A DNA stretch of 64,000 nt from Actinernus sp. WN-2022 (taxonomy: Eukaryota > Cnidaria > Anthozoa > Actiniaria > Actinernidae), in assembly GCA_030867875.1 (NCBI GenBank), contig JAOWCC010000807.1, positions 62,001 to 126,000 of the forward strand. The letters are read 5' to 3'. A program made the position numbers and the translations under genes. Of this stretch, positions 11,329-22,945 are shown piece after piece (positions within the stretch are counted from its first letter, which is position 1; every line of letters starts with the position of its first letter). The notes beneath the pieces are model-generated. The model was not told the origin of the DNA. It made no database searches and saw only the letters and a program-made list of their open reading frames with translations.

Positions 11329-14300
11329 ATGAGGCTAACGATATCATCTCTAGTGTGCTTTACACTATTCGTACTGACAAAAGGTGAGTCGCCATATGAA
11401 TGGTTGGTTTGACCTAAAGGATCAGCCTGAAACGGCGATCACTATTGCACAGCGGTCAAATATTATAAGCATGCGCTGTTAGTACCAAAAGGTAAAGGTA
11501 GAGCAACTTCGTGATAGTCTGGTGAGACTGATAAACCTGGGGCTGATTTAGGACCTACGACTGTACGTCCTTATCCGAGAATACGCGAAGGTCTTGAACC
11601 ATTTGCAGTTAGAAAACGAGATTGTTTTACAGAGGCATCACCTTTTACTCAGTTTATATTTCAAGACCTTGAGTGTTGCTACGGCCAGGATTTTTAACCC
11701 GCAACATCACGCATGCGCAAGAGTCAGTCGACGAAGTAAGCAAGCGGAAATATGGATGGCAGATACGACGCTTGTTTTCAGCATCGTAACTTTAAGAAAC
11801 AAAGACAATTAATAATATATTCAAACTTGAAAAATCACACATCATATTGGAAACAGTAGCTCAGCTAAACGCCGTGAGTTTTACAACGGCAATAACAACT
11901 TAATTAACTATTTATAATAGTCCTCTTGAAAGTATATCCCTCGTTTCAGTTATTCTAGGCGGGAGTGAATAATATATTACCACGGCAAGATAGATAAAGT
12001 AGAAATAAATTTAAGTAAAAAATGCTCGGTGGATACGTTGTACCCGGATCCGTCAAAATTGAGGTCCTTCACTGGACAATAAATAAGTTATATTGTAACC
12101 TCATTGGCACGGAATGAGTGTTTTAAGATTTTTTGCCGATATTTCGGCTTGCAAACAAGCCTTCGTCAGGGCCTCTGTAGAAATTACACATAAAGAGCAG
12201 ACTGTAATTAACGTATATTTTACCTCATTTCAGGTGCTCCACCGCCTGACAAAAGATGCTGTGACCCAATAGCAAGCCCTGCGTGCGCTAATCCATGTCA
12301 ACCTTCTGCTCCTTTACAATTCGCTGCTCCTGCCGCACCTACCTTTGGTGCAGAATGCTGTGCCCCTGGGCCAGCATGTGCCAACCCATGCGATGCTGGA
12401 CCACCTCCACAACAATTCTTCGTTAATTTCGCAAATCAACCCGCTCCACCACCACCACCACCACCACCAATTTACACGGGTGATAGCTGCTGCGCACCAA
12501 GTCCAGATTGTGCTAACCCTTGTGCTCAGGCACCCCCCATGGCTCCTCCTATGTTCCCTCCCATGCTCCCTCCTATGCCCCCTCCTATGCCCCCTCCAAT
12601 GGCCCCACCAATGGGCGCTCCAATGGATCCTTGTTGTGATCCTTATATGGAACAGAGCTGCGCTAACCCTTGTGCTCCACCTGCTGCTCCTCCTGCTGCT
12701 CCACCTGTGGCATACGCGCCCAATCCTGGTGAGTAACAGAATTGCGATCGTGCGGAATCGTATTCGTGTTGGTACGTAATCGTGATCGTGCGGGATCGTG
12801 AACGTGAATGTGTGTGATCGTAGGCGTGATTGTGCAGGATCGTGATGTGGTGGAATCGTGTTCGCGTTCGTACGGAATTATGATCGTGTTCGAGCTGAAT
12901 CGTGTTTGTGATCGTGCGGAAACGTGATCGTAAAAAAATTGGTCATACAATTTATGCATTAGCGAGTAGGTACGTAATTTCGCAATATTAATCATGATTT
13001 GTCTTACCTTTCAGGAGAAATTACTTTTAAACTAAGGCAGCCATGGGATCCTGATAAGTATCTCGATGAGCAAACAGCTCCCTACAAGATTTTATCTGGA
13101 AATGTTGTTAATGCCGTAAGTAGATGTTTACCTTACATGTTTACCTTACAGCAATCTGTTACTCACCGCCTCACCGGTTAGCTCAGTTGGTAGAGCACGG
13201 TCTAGAGTGCGGGAGGTCGGGGGTTCGAATCCCGGCCGCGTCCTTGGGCAGGAACTTGTCTCCTTCCACTTCTAATCAGTATTTGAAGGGGACGTGAAAG
13301 AACCTGTTGTACTACTCGAAAAAGAGAAGGGGATTGTCACCCGGTACAGCAGCCTGGCCATTGTACTAACCACATACTCAACATTGTAAACTGCGTGGCA
13401 GCTATTAGCGCCGTAAGCAGTCCGAAAAAAATCACTGATGGTATGTCAGTAATATGTAAAGCGCCATGAGACTGTGGTGATGTGGCGCTATATAAATATG
13501 GCCATTATTATTATTAATAATGTCAGCGACGTTAAATTTCTATTCTCGTCAGTTTTACTATTTACAGAAAGTGTGTTGTCAATAAGAACATATCTCTTTT
13601 TTAAATATTCTCCCTCCTCACCGAGAAAGTGATCGAGCCTGCAACTATTTACTAAACCCTTCTATTAAAATGTCATCTTTGTTCTTTCATTAGATTCAAG
13701 CTGGACTAGGACGTGATGCACAAGTTTCAAACATTTATTTCAGGTAAGTTAAAATCTGCTGAGCCGGTCTTGTTGAGCTTAAAGTGCCTATGAACAATAC
13801 ATTTTTATTTTAGATATCAATTCTAAATCAAGTGAATAGCAAAATATATTTTGCTTTGAATGCTGTGCCGCTGAGTTAAGGAGGTTTTAATATTCAAAAT
13901 GCTAATTATATGACGTCAGAGGAGGTATCTGCAATCACTTCTTAGTGGTTGTGAATGGGCGTTTCTACTGATATAGGAAAACAAATTTCTAACATCATTT
14001 TATTTCAACCATGGGTATAACACTGGTAATTTGAAAAAATTGTTTGATTGTAACAAAAAAATTGTATAATAATTGATGCCTCCCCTGACGTCATGTAATT
14101 AGCATTTTGGATATTAAAACCTCCTTAACTCAGCGGCACAGCATTCAAAGCAAAATATATTTTACCATTCTACTCATATTCACTTGATTTAGAATTGATA
14201 TCTAAAATAAAAATGTATTATTCCGATAGGCACTTTAATTATACTGATCTTGGATTAACGGCCTTAACTGCCCTTGGCTGCTAAAGGACTGGACACTAAT

Positions 14301-15662
14301 AAAGCATTTAGCTGAGAATGCGTTACACCACGTTGGCTTTGATGACAAGCGGAACCATAAAAACCTCGCACTTTCGTCTCTCTCTCTCTCTCTCTGCTTA
14401 TTTTCTCTTCTCTTTACCTGTAAATCCTGGAACCCTAGCCCTCTTCGTTTATCTGGGAACTTGTCTTTGAAGTGGTTAGAGTAAGTTTTATGGTTCGGGT
14501 TTGTGTAAGAGATTGGGTTTGAAGTCTGTTGAGCGAAGGAACTAATGTAGGTTTTATGGTTACTTTGGTATTTCCTCTTGAACAACATTAACGTTCTGAA
14601 GAAAAAAAACATTGACGCTCTGTTTTAGGATGCCTCACTAAACCTTCTCCGCAAGCAACTTTGATTGTAGCGGCCTCCTTCACAAGCAATTCTATAGTCT
14701 CGTTCCCAGACCCCGGATTTGTGCGGAGGAGGCTACTTTGAATGAGGAACTTTAATCGTTGTTTATTTTCTAATTCGCTCCCCGGCCACTCAACCGAACA
14801 TAAAACATTTATCATGTATTAGGCAGCCACTCATTGGGGTGTGTCCACACGAACCGCATGCGCCCTCTTTATTAACTACCACAAATTATACTCAATATAC
14901 ATGGTGATAATCTATTGCAAACTGAGCTCACGAACACTAAAGTGACAATAACATTGTTTAGTGAAATATGAAAATCGTTTTAATACACAACACCATTGCG
15001 TTTAAACCAATAAACTGGTTACTTGCAATTGCAAAATTTGTAAATGACAGTAATGCAGCGTTGACGTATCGTGGAAATAGAATAACACTTGGCAAATTCG
15101 ATAAACCCGTAAACGCTTGCAATAATAACACAGCATTGACTAGTGTATGAATGCGTAAAACTTATACATGCTACAAAAATACTCTAATACTTTGTGAACA
15201 CTAGTTAATTATAACTAGAAACCATATAAGGAAAAAGTATAACCTTACGGTCATTGGGTATTTAATTTGGAAGGCGAAGCGGCGGACGTAGGACTCGAAT
15301 GACTATGCATTACACAACTCCGAATATACATTGTACTGTCCTAATGATGATAAATACATTTGTCAAAACTTGTTGGATTCCTTTCCAGTCCTCTCTCATG
15401 TTAACCACAGGATGACCACGAAGAGAGATATACATGATCTAGATATATATTGAAAGAGGAGTATATAGAAATGTTCTACCTTATTACGTCCTCCAGGGAA
15501 GGCTATGTTCCAGGTAATCCATCCACCATGCCCATAGTTGTAGCTCACGTAATGGTTGACGGAGGATCAGACGCCTCATCTCTCATTCAGCGTGCAACTA
15601 GTCCCGATGGAAAATTAGGCGATGGGCTGCTGGTATACAAGGACTCCTTCAACGCCTACTAG
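11329..15662 (+). CDS. Secreted cysteine-module protein with SEA-like domain (complete, 5 coding exons)
   Basis: Exons 11329-11383, 12234-12728, 13015-13115, 13694-13743 and 15497-15662 (stop TAG) all have AG/GT borders and consistent phases, giving 867 nt and 288 residues. Residues 1-19 are a signal peptide (MRLTISSLVCFTLFVLTKG). Exon 2 encodes four modules CC-x(7,5,5,7)-CANPC, linked by proline-rich stretches, an eight-proline run and a PPM repeat. Exons 3-5 encode about 105 residues resembling a SEA domain: EITFKLRQPWDPDKYLDEQT, then QVSNIYF, PIVVAHVMVD and DGKLGDGLLVY. There is no transmembrane segment after it, so the product is probably secreted. An acceptor just before 11314 implies an upstream non-coding exon. 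The mix of paired cysteines and polyproline recalls cnidarian minicollagens, but there are no Gly-X-Y repeats. Function is unknown; an extracellular matrix, capsule-wall or mucus role is inference. Confidence 0.8.
11500..11680 (+). repeat. Dispersed repeat, family D, copy 1
   Basis: It shares GGACCTACGA, CGTCCTTATCCGAGAA, GAACCATTTGCAGTT and ACGAGATTGTTT with 55790-55930 (plus) and 35065-35175 (minus). It lies in intron 1 of the SEA-protein gene. Class unknown. Confidence 0.55.
12141..12168 (-). other. Hammerhead-like CTGANGA...GAAA hairpin
   Basis: On the minus strand CTGACGA is followed by a GGCTTG/CAAGCC stem with a four-base loop and then GAAA. This resembles the conserved core of a hammerhead ribozyme. 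The same layout, less perfect, occurs at 25606-25640. Penelope-like retroelements are known to carry such motifs. Stems I and III were not established, so it may only be a conserved retroelement hairpin. Confidence 0.3.
12770..12930. repeat. Diverged minisatellite (ATCGTG words)
   Basis: Imperfect repeats of GATCGTG, GGAATCGTG and AACGTGATCGTG fill part of intron 2 of the SEA-protein gene. Period is irregular. Confidence 0.6.
13170..13520 (+). mobile_element. tRNA-derived SINE, family A, full copy
   Basis: The head at 13170-13245 has an A box (TTAGCTCAGTTGG) and a B box (GGGTTCGAATCCCG). The body contains GTAAACTGCGTGGCAGCTAT and ends in GTGGCGCTATATAAATATGG followed by an ATT-rich tail. Truncated or diverged copies occur on the minus strand at 22780-22945 and 18165-18400. 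It sits in intron 3 of the SEA-protein gene. A stand-alone tRNA is unlikely because the acceptor arms do not pair well and the body is shared. Confidence 0.8.
13783..14234. mobile_element. 452-bp MITE with TTAA target duplication
   Basis: Ends AGTGCCTATGAACAATACAT and its near complement are inverted repeats of about 150 bp, flanked on both sides by TTAA (13779-13782, 14235-14238). A TTAA duplication is typical of piggyBac and Kolobok families; without a transposase I cannot choose. It lies in intron 4 of the SEA-protein gene. A related end occurs at 34083. Confidence 0.8.
14375..14560 (+). mobile_element. Diverged SINE family B body with (CT)n
   Basis: After a TCTCTCTCTCTCTCT run, the text TTTACCTGTAAATCCTGG, AACCCTAGCCCTC and TTTTATGGTTCGGGTT matches the body of the elements at 6318 and 32094. 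The tRNA-like head is missing. Confidence 0.5.
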
Positions 15663-15865
15663 GCACTAGATACGGTGAGGCATTGTTACATTGCTCAGTA
15701 CGCGCGCTCATTGGTTTATCAAGGATCACGTGGCATTCGTCAAAATGAAATGTATCCCGCGTGGGATACGATTCTGATGTATCCAACCACGTGATCACAT
15801 CGTGACAGAAGGTGGCGTGATGTCTCGCGTGGGCCATCTCAATGTATCCACTGGGGAGAAACACG

Positions 15866-15886
15866 GGGGGGGGGGGGGGGGGGGGG
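15866..15886. repeat. Poly-G run
   Basis: About 21 consecutive G residues lie just 3' of the SEA-protein gene. Comparable C runs are at 24928-24953 and 51424-51450. No gene is seen between here and about 16500. Confidence 0.9.
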
Positions 15887-16504
15887 TTATGCAGTACACA
15901 ACACCATGAGATTGTAGCTTAAAGGTGGCGGGTGGGTGAGGGGGAGGAAGAGCTTGAGTTTGTTTATCAAAATTAGTTTTATTTTCAAACGTAACGCTGG
16001 TCCAGCTTCTTTAGCATGAAAAATACTTTCAAAATAGGAATGCTCGAAAGAAGTGTTTCTTTGGTCAAGTGAGAAAATGGTAGCTGATGAAGATACCAAA
16101 AAACACAAAAGTCAACTAATTTTTCTCTAGGTAAACCGCGTTTTGTGACGAAAAGGCATTTGAAAAAAGTCAATAGATTTTGGCCAAATCCTTGCTAAAT
16201 TCTCTCACCAAATCTTCACTATGTAACAAATCACATAATCACTGTCCCCAAAGGCAATAATGAGGATCCTCGATGTTCCCCTTGAAAACCGAAATCAGTT
16301 TCGTACAAGAAAAATAATTATTTTTATATTAAGCTTTCTCGATGAAATACGGTAATCGAAAAAAAACGATAGAAATTAAATTTCAAAGGTGTAAATAAAT
16401 TACTAGCCATGTAGAGATCGCGTTTAAAGGAAGTAAAGGGTTAATTATTGTCAACTCCCAAATGATAAACTTTCTCACTACGAAAGACTATAATAACTAA
16501 TCGG

Positions 16505-16770
16505 GTTAGCAGAGTATGCTTTCCAGGTATACTGGGGAACATTTGAGACAATTTTGATGAAGGATGGCAAAGATTCGAGTGGATGAAAAATACTGCTTTT
16601 AAGAGAAATTTAGAGCAAACCGAAATCACGTTTCTAGGATAAGCTCTTGTAATCCACTGTAATCTTGGCCATCCTCCATCGAAAAAGTTTGAAAAGCATA
16701 CCAGCACATTCACGTGGTATTTCTCTTTTGTAGTTTTGTTTCGAAGAAACTTGCAGGTTCAAATCGATTG
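16505..16770. repeat. Dispersed repeat, family E, copy 1
   Basis: It shares AGATTCGAGTGGAT, AATACTGCTTTTAA, GTTTCTAG.ATAAGCT and AAGAAACTTG.AGGTTCAA with 53520-53760. The 90-codon minus frame here is not shared in an open state and is probably spurious. Confidence 0.5.
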
Positions 16771-17390
16771 ATTACCATTTTCTTTCTTTCTTCAGGCTAA
16801 CAGATGACTGAAAACATACAACAAAATAAAATATATTTATGGACCGAGGATGCTGCGTGCGGCAAAGGAGCGCGTTGTACATACACAAAAAGGGCCCTGC
16901 CCGCCGTGGACCGTCTTGTATTATATGGACCTATATTGCAGCTTTTGTCGCAGCATCCGATGAAAAAGGATCCAAAATAATGACTGACATTACTTGATTT
17001 CAATGAATCACCGATTTTTATGCTCATGGTTTCGAAACAAAATACGATTGATTCTAATCAATAAGTTGAATTATTCCTGTATATTGCAGGAGATGTTTGT
17101 ATCTATTAATTCGCCGAAGGGTAACGAGCCACGACTGCAAGATAATTTTTTTGAAGGTGACTCGGTTTTTCTTCTGTTGAGTACAGCTTGTTCATGTAGA
17201 TTATAAGGTGTGGTAGCCTTGTATAAAGCGTTTAGTGTAAAGAACGACCGGCGAGTTACCACTAGTTCATTTTGTGAATGTTAATTAGACAGATGGGTTT
17301 CTAACGACTAATCGAAAGTGTGTATAATAAAGATAGTATTACGTAATGTTTAAGACTGACTAAAAGACTCGCACTGTCTTACTCAGACGC

Positions 17391-17589
17391 TAAAGCGTAG
17401 TCCACACGAGCAAGTTTTCCCTGACAAGTTTTCCTTGACAAGTTGCCTTGTTCAATAACTGGCACGCCAGTTTTTCAACAAGGAGACTTGCGAAGGAAAA
17501 ACTTGTCATTTTTCGTTGTCTACACGAGCAAATAAAACTTGTCAAGGAAAACCTTGTCAAGGAAAACTTGCTCGTGTGGACTACGCTTA
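17391..17589. mobile_element. 199-bp palindromic MITE
   Basis: Ends AAGCGTAGTCCACACGAGCA and the matching complement (TGCTCGTGTGGACTACGCTT) form arms of about 60 bp, with internal repeats of TTGTCAAGGAAAA. No transposase is present. Confidence 0.8.
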
Positions 17590-18164
17590 AGGGTCTACCT
17601 TGGAACCTAGTCAAACATATCATGGACACCGTTAAATCGAATGATATAATTTGTAAAAAACTGAATATATTATATTGGAGCAAAAATATATCATTCATTG
17701 AGTTGGTAATGGTAGTTCGGTCATTTCTACTTCTTTCCGTTTCTCGTCGTTCGACCGCTGACCCAAAACGGTTTGGCTCTTTGAAAAAAAACTAAGCACC
17801 AGAGATATAAAACGAAAGAGAGCCATGCAAATAAGTTGAAAGGTCGTTGAATACGGTAAGTCGCATAATATTATTTTTCAGCTCCAGTTCTTTCAAACAG
17901 CTGAATTCCATCCGCACCACGGCGGAATACAGTAGGCTTAGATACCGCGCCTAGTAGATCTGGCTGTTTTTTTTTTTGCTTATATTTTTTACCAATCGAC
18001 TGACCCGTCAACTAATTCTTAACGAACCCTTAACGATAAGAAACGGATAAATAGTAGGGATGATCTAATGAAAGTTTCACCATGCTAATTTCTGCGTTCC
18101 AAGATCATGATCTAGTCTTGATCTTTAGATGCTGGGAAAAATTAAGCACAACTCTAAAAAGGTA

Positions 18165-18400
18165 TTCATTTATATAGCGCAAATTCTATATGAATATATC
18201 CAAATGCGCTTCACAAGGTTATTTTTGTGATACGGACTGCTATTATGGCGCAATGTGCTGCCGTGCAGTTTACAATCATGAGTGATTGTTAGTACCTCAG
18301 AATACCAGGCTGTTGTGCCGGGAGACAATCCCCAATCCCCTTTATCTCTAAGTTTCCCCAGATATTGCCGTTTACGCGTTTAACCAGGACTGCGTCCATC
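18165..18400 (-). mobile_element. Diverged SINE, family A
   Basis: The end TTTATATAGCGC, AATGCGCTTCACA and TGCCGTGCAGTTTACAATCA match the reverse complement of the SINE at 13170-13520. The tRNA-like head is no longer readable. Confidence 0.6.
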
Positions 18401-20228
18401 CCTCACACTAGGCCTATGTCACAGTAGTTAGGTTATTTTTAGAACGGTTTCTTGGGTTGCAAAAGCGTAGCAGCCACGTTGGTTGGTATAACGAAAGTGG
18501 CTAATGAGGCATATTTTGTTCCGCCACTGGTCAACCCACCAATTGGCGGGGGAAATAATGTAAAAATAGCCCAACTTGTGAAAACGCTGTGACGCCAACA
18601 TAGGAGATATGGACGCTCCTGGTTTAACCCAATTTCCTTGTCACTTGTGGGGGACCGTTAAACATTTCAAAGTTCAGTTTCACTTCAATTAATAATAATA
18701 TTTTATCATCAAGCTCTCTCACGGATGTGATTTTCAGAGAGTTTTCAGAGAGTTGAATTACGGGGTAATTATATGACACCGGTACTCTCTACTCCGCAGA
18801 CCCTTATGCCTTCCTTTGTTAATGGTTGCGTGGAGAATGGGGAGAGCTAGCCTCTGCGGTGGAGAGAGGGACCGGCACGAGTTGGAGTCAGACTGGTACA
18901 ACTGAAATGTTCCCATGTAAACCCGAACTGATTTGTTTCTTGGTGCTGAACCTTCGGTATATTCATATCGGTCTCATGTAAATAGAACCGTACCGGTCTC
19001 AACTCGTACCGGTCTGAGTTCGTACCGATACCATTTAATACGCCTATCAGTGTTAAGCCCGAGGGGGGGCAAGGGGTAGAGGATTTGACATTTTCTCCCC
19101 AAAAAAAGTCAAATTCCCCACCCTTGGTAGAACACCTTCGATCAATAATGGCAAAATTTCCCACCCCACTGCTCTACCTTCCCTATGTTTCCTACAAATA
19201 ACCCCATCTTGCTCAGGCATCGAATGCTAGGTGCATAATCACCACCATATTGGCTGTCCGGCGTTATCAAAAGTGCCTCGAACGTTGGGTTTTGTTAGAT
19301 CGACATGGTCCCAAGCGATTCAAATGATAAAGACGTGGCGATTGATTGAAACCCATGAATATTTTAAAAGCAATATATAAGCCAGTGTGAGCTCTCAACA
19401 GCTTCTTCAGTTTAGCCGTAGCTGGTTTCACTGTGAAGACGATTTCGTAGTTGGCTTTGCAAGACACCATATCAATAATAATATCGCAACAAGATAACAG
19501 GATTTCACTATACTTTTTTGCACTATTTCAGCTAGATAAGCATTATAATCTAGCATTTGAAAGCAATTCCCAGACAAATAGGAAACCCATAATTTTCCGT
19601 ACAATTTGTTGCGATCAGTTTGAATGATTTTGAGATTATCATTGCAGTCCAGATGGCGACTTCCCCATATTGATCACATCAGTAGACTGGAACAATAATT
19701 TCTCAAATGCACGATCTGATGAGGAATGACTGGGAGATCTTCAAACAATTAATTTCGTCGATTTAGAGTGTCAGTTTTTACGCCTGTTTCTCCTCGTAGC
19801 TTGACAACAATGATTGTTGCATACTCCATACAATTAAAATTTAATTAGAAATCGCGAGAGATTGTTTTGACTGTAAGTCAGTTAATTCGTTTTCAGCCCA
19901 AGCGCACTCGCCTAATAAAACGCATTTTTGCATATTGCACTGTTAAATGTCATTGTTTTAGTTGTTGCATCTTTCAGCTGTTTCTTTTCTTGCTTCAACG
20001 AGTCGGCATCAAATATTACTTCCCTTGAATCATGAGGTAGAAAGCTAGAGCGGCAATACAGTGCCCTGGCTGCATATATATAGCATTCTCAAAATTCGAC
20101 GATTTAAACCGTTAGTTGACAAACGCGCTTATCCTCTTGAAATGCGGGAAAAAAGTCTTGATCCGCGTCTGTGGTGTGACAATCTCGGAATCCCTAACGC
20201 GGCGAATGAATCGTGTCTTGACTCACAC
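18401..20228. other. No supportable gene
   Basis: Intergenic sequence. A local repeat of CTCAACTCGTACCGGTCTGA words lies at about 18960-19030. Frames of 105 and 67 codons on the minus strand have no splice support or family resemblance. Confidence 0.4.
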
Positions 20229-20360
20229 TGCTTTTTTGATTTCCTCATCATATTCCACACAGCTATAATTTCGTACACCAACGTTGCATATAGGAGAACG
20301 ATAAGCACTTCTGTTATATCTACCATTATACTGGCGGGGACAAGATACACGAGACACAGG
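20229..20360 (-). CDS. Candidate internal exon, cysteine-containing, unidentified
   Basis: On the minus strand a pyrimidine-rich acceptor ending GGTTTCAG precedes 132 nt that read in phase 0 as 44 residues with three cysteines (PVSRVSCPRQYNGRYNRSAY, then PICNVG and YSCVEYDEEIKKA). The donor GTGTGAGT is weak. The same stretch is also open in another frame of 128 codons with a hydrophobic segment (MVDITEVLIVLLYATLVYEI). Neither reading was recognised and no neighbouring exon was found. Confidence 0.2.
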
Positions 20361-20766
20361 CTGAAACCAGGTATTTCAAGAGAAAAAAGAATACGGAATT
20401 TCAGTTGGATTTTTGCCGGGCATGAGAACTGAGTATTTTTAGAGTAAATTTCAGAAATTTTAATTGATCGGAAACAGCGCTTGAGATTCCCATAAACACA
20501 CCAATGTGACGTCATACGTAATCAACAATCATAACATTTTATTTCAAATCTCTTGGACGTCAAAACAATTTTGAAGTTTTCCTCAAACAATATGTGATTT
20601 GCTAGTCAAATCTTTGGCATCATGCTCTTTTACTGTTATCTAATAAAAATAAAAGGTTTTGAATAGAAGTGCCCTAGGGTCTTTCAAATTCACGTCCAGC
20701 GTGCTTTTAGTGTTACAGTTTACACAGAGCGGTCGACAAGCGGGCGATATTAAAATTGGCCGGAAT

Positions 20767-20822
20767 TAGCCTGAATTTCAGCCGTCGCCTCTGGTTCGTT
20801 ACTCCCCGAGAAATTCAGGCTA
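20767..20822. mobile_element. Short TAGCCTG-family hairpin remnant
   Basis: TAGCCTGAATTTC at the left and GAAATTCAGGCTA at the right are perfect inverted ends only 56 bp apart. The end sequence equals that of the 2.3-kb element at 48625-50940, so this is probably its deletion derivative. Confidence 0.65.
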
Positions 20823-21984
20823 AAGATCAATTCAAGAACACTAAAAATTCAATTATCTGTATTTTCAATGATAATTCTGCAATTTTTTTCACTGGCCTGA
20901 AATAAACGGAAGCATCCTTTAAATGGCTTTGGTTCCTCGTTAAGACATTTGATGTTTCTTTTCTCTTTTTATTGATATAAGTATCTATTACTTTCCGGTA
21001 ATCGTGAGAAAGATTCATTCATTTCATTGACAACACAGTCCGAGCCATTTACCAAACTTTATTGCTATTGGTAAGATGGAATATTCGCATATGGCCAAAT
21101 CGTTATTTTTAACATCTAGAGAGCCCTGACTGTTCTTCACTGCCGAATGGCTCTAATCTAGAATTCCCAGACTCAATCTGCGATTCCCCTACTTTTCCCT
21201 TCCGTTCTCTAACATTTCTCTAACCGTTTAGAACGATTGTTTAGCATGTTTGAAGGAAATATAATTTTGTCTCATTGTAGCTCCGAAAAATGATTTTTTT
21301 TTTTGGCTTCTAAGTAAATAAAAAAATTAGAATAAAAAGTCGACGACAAAGGTAAATATCTGCATACAACCTTCAGGAAACGCCATGCAATATACAGCCG
21401 CGAGGCCCAGGACTGATGTGGACAAGACAGGTCTAGGCTGCGTAGTCGGAATGACAATAAAAAAAGGGAAAAACATATATTATCTCTCAAATAAAAATAT
21501 ATTTCTACATCATGGTAGATTCCCAATGGATCCGGTCAGTAACATATAAGGGAGTTTTCAACTTTCTGATCCGATTTAATCCAAGCGAAGGGAAATATAT
21601 CTCTCGCCGACACATTTTGCTTGTTCGAGAGTTGTTGTCAGAAGTCAACGTAAATTTGCATTGAACCCGGGAAAGAATTTGGAGGCACAGCGCTTGGAAA
21701 TACGAAGAACTCAATGGAATGCTGATTAATGAACCCGTGGATTCAACTCAGTAAAGGTGAACTCAACTGTCGGAACAAAACAAACTAAACACCCACGCTT
21801 TTGATTGACGAGATTATCAGTTTGGCTTGGTTACTTGCCCTTGCCTCGGAACAGCACAACGAAGGATAACGAAGGCGAAGACCTGATTACGGAAAACTAA
21901 CATACAGCGAACCATGGCAACAGACAACAAATATAGCTTCAGGGCGAAGATTCCTCAAAATTGGAGAGACAATCAGGGGCAGGC
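20823..21984. other. No supportable gene
   Basis: AT-rich sequence with scattered short frames of at most 84 codons, none with a recognisable motif or splice context. Confidence 0.4.
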
Positions 21985-22004
21985 ATTTTTGGATGGTCGT
22001 AAAA

Positions 22005-22207
22005 CATAGACGGGGACGCGGGGACGCGGGGACGCGGGGACGCGGGGACGCGGGGACGCGGAGACGCGGGGACGCGGGGACGCGGAGACGCGGAGACGCG
22101 GGGACGCGGGGACGCGGGGACGCGGGGACGCGGGGACGCGGGGACGCGGAGACGCGGGGACGCGGGGACGCGGGGACGCGGGGACGGGGACGCGGGGACG
22201 AGGGGAC
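22005..22207. repeat. 9-bp minisatellite (GGGGACGCG)n
   Basis: About 22 units of GGGGACGCG, some with GGAGACGCG, run almost without interruption. The tract is strongly strand-biased for G and very CpG-rich in an AT-rich window. Frames of 174 and 72 codons across it are simple-repeat artefacts. Confidence 0.9.
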
Positions 22208-22779
22208 GTGACCTTAGAAACACAGTATTTTTGACCGCTAAAATAAAAAGCGCGTAATTATGTGTGTATTCAATGCATTGTTTTATCACTAACTCGTCAT
22301 TTAGGTTAGAAAAAACATAATCAAAAGCCGTTTGACCTCGCAAACCGACGCCATCTTGGAAAAGCCTCGTTTCCATGCGCCCTAAGTGAGGTAAATGAGC
22401 ATGGGAAGCAACCCGGGTGGGGTTGTTAACATGATAAGAGGGTAACCCTTGTACTAGGGTCATCCTAATAGTTGAATCATTCTACCGCCATTGTATTCTG
22501 CGTTCTGTTTACATGTAAAAGATCAGTTTTGTCTCGGGTACCTGAGAGGTACGATCATCCTAGCACTAGTTCAACCTTTGCACGCGTTACTTCATGTAAA
22601 GAGTTCGCTAGGGACAATTCGCCGGAACAACTCTATTCTAGAGCCAAATTTTACATTGCAAGTTGCTGGAGTTGTCTAGCAATTAGTAGGTAACATACCA
22701 GCACTATTAAGGATCCCCAGGACACTGACTCATGAGACAGCAGCAATAAAGGCCACCACAGAAAAACAATCAAGGTTAA

Positions 22780-22945
22780 TAATAATAATAATAATAATAA
22801 TGGCCACATTTATATAGCGCCATATCAACCACAGTTTCATGGCGCTTTACATATGACTGACATATCCCGTCAGTGAATTATTTCTGACTGCTTCACGGCG
22901 CTAATAGCTGCCACGCAGTTTACAACGTTGAGTGTGGTTAATGCA
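22780..22945 (-). mobile_element. Truncated SINE, family A
   Basis: It starts with an (AAT)n tail, then GGCCACATTTATATAGCGCC, CATGGCGCTTTACATA and TGCCACGCAGTTTACAA, the reverse complement of the 3' part of the SINE at 13170. The head is absent. Confidence 0.8.

Noticed and set aside
13172..13245. Stand-alone tRNA gene
   Set aside because: A/B boxes are present but the acceptor stem does not close, and the downstream body is shared with other SINE copies.
21939..22463. 174-codon Pro-Arg-Val-Pro-Ala-Ser repeat protein
   Set aside because: Direct translation of the 9-bp minisatellite; flanking codons come from transposon arms.
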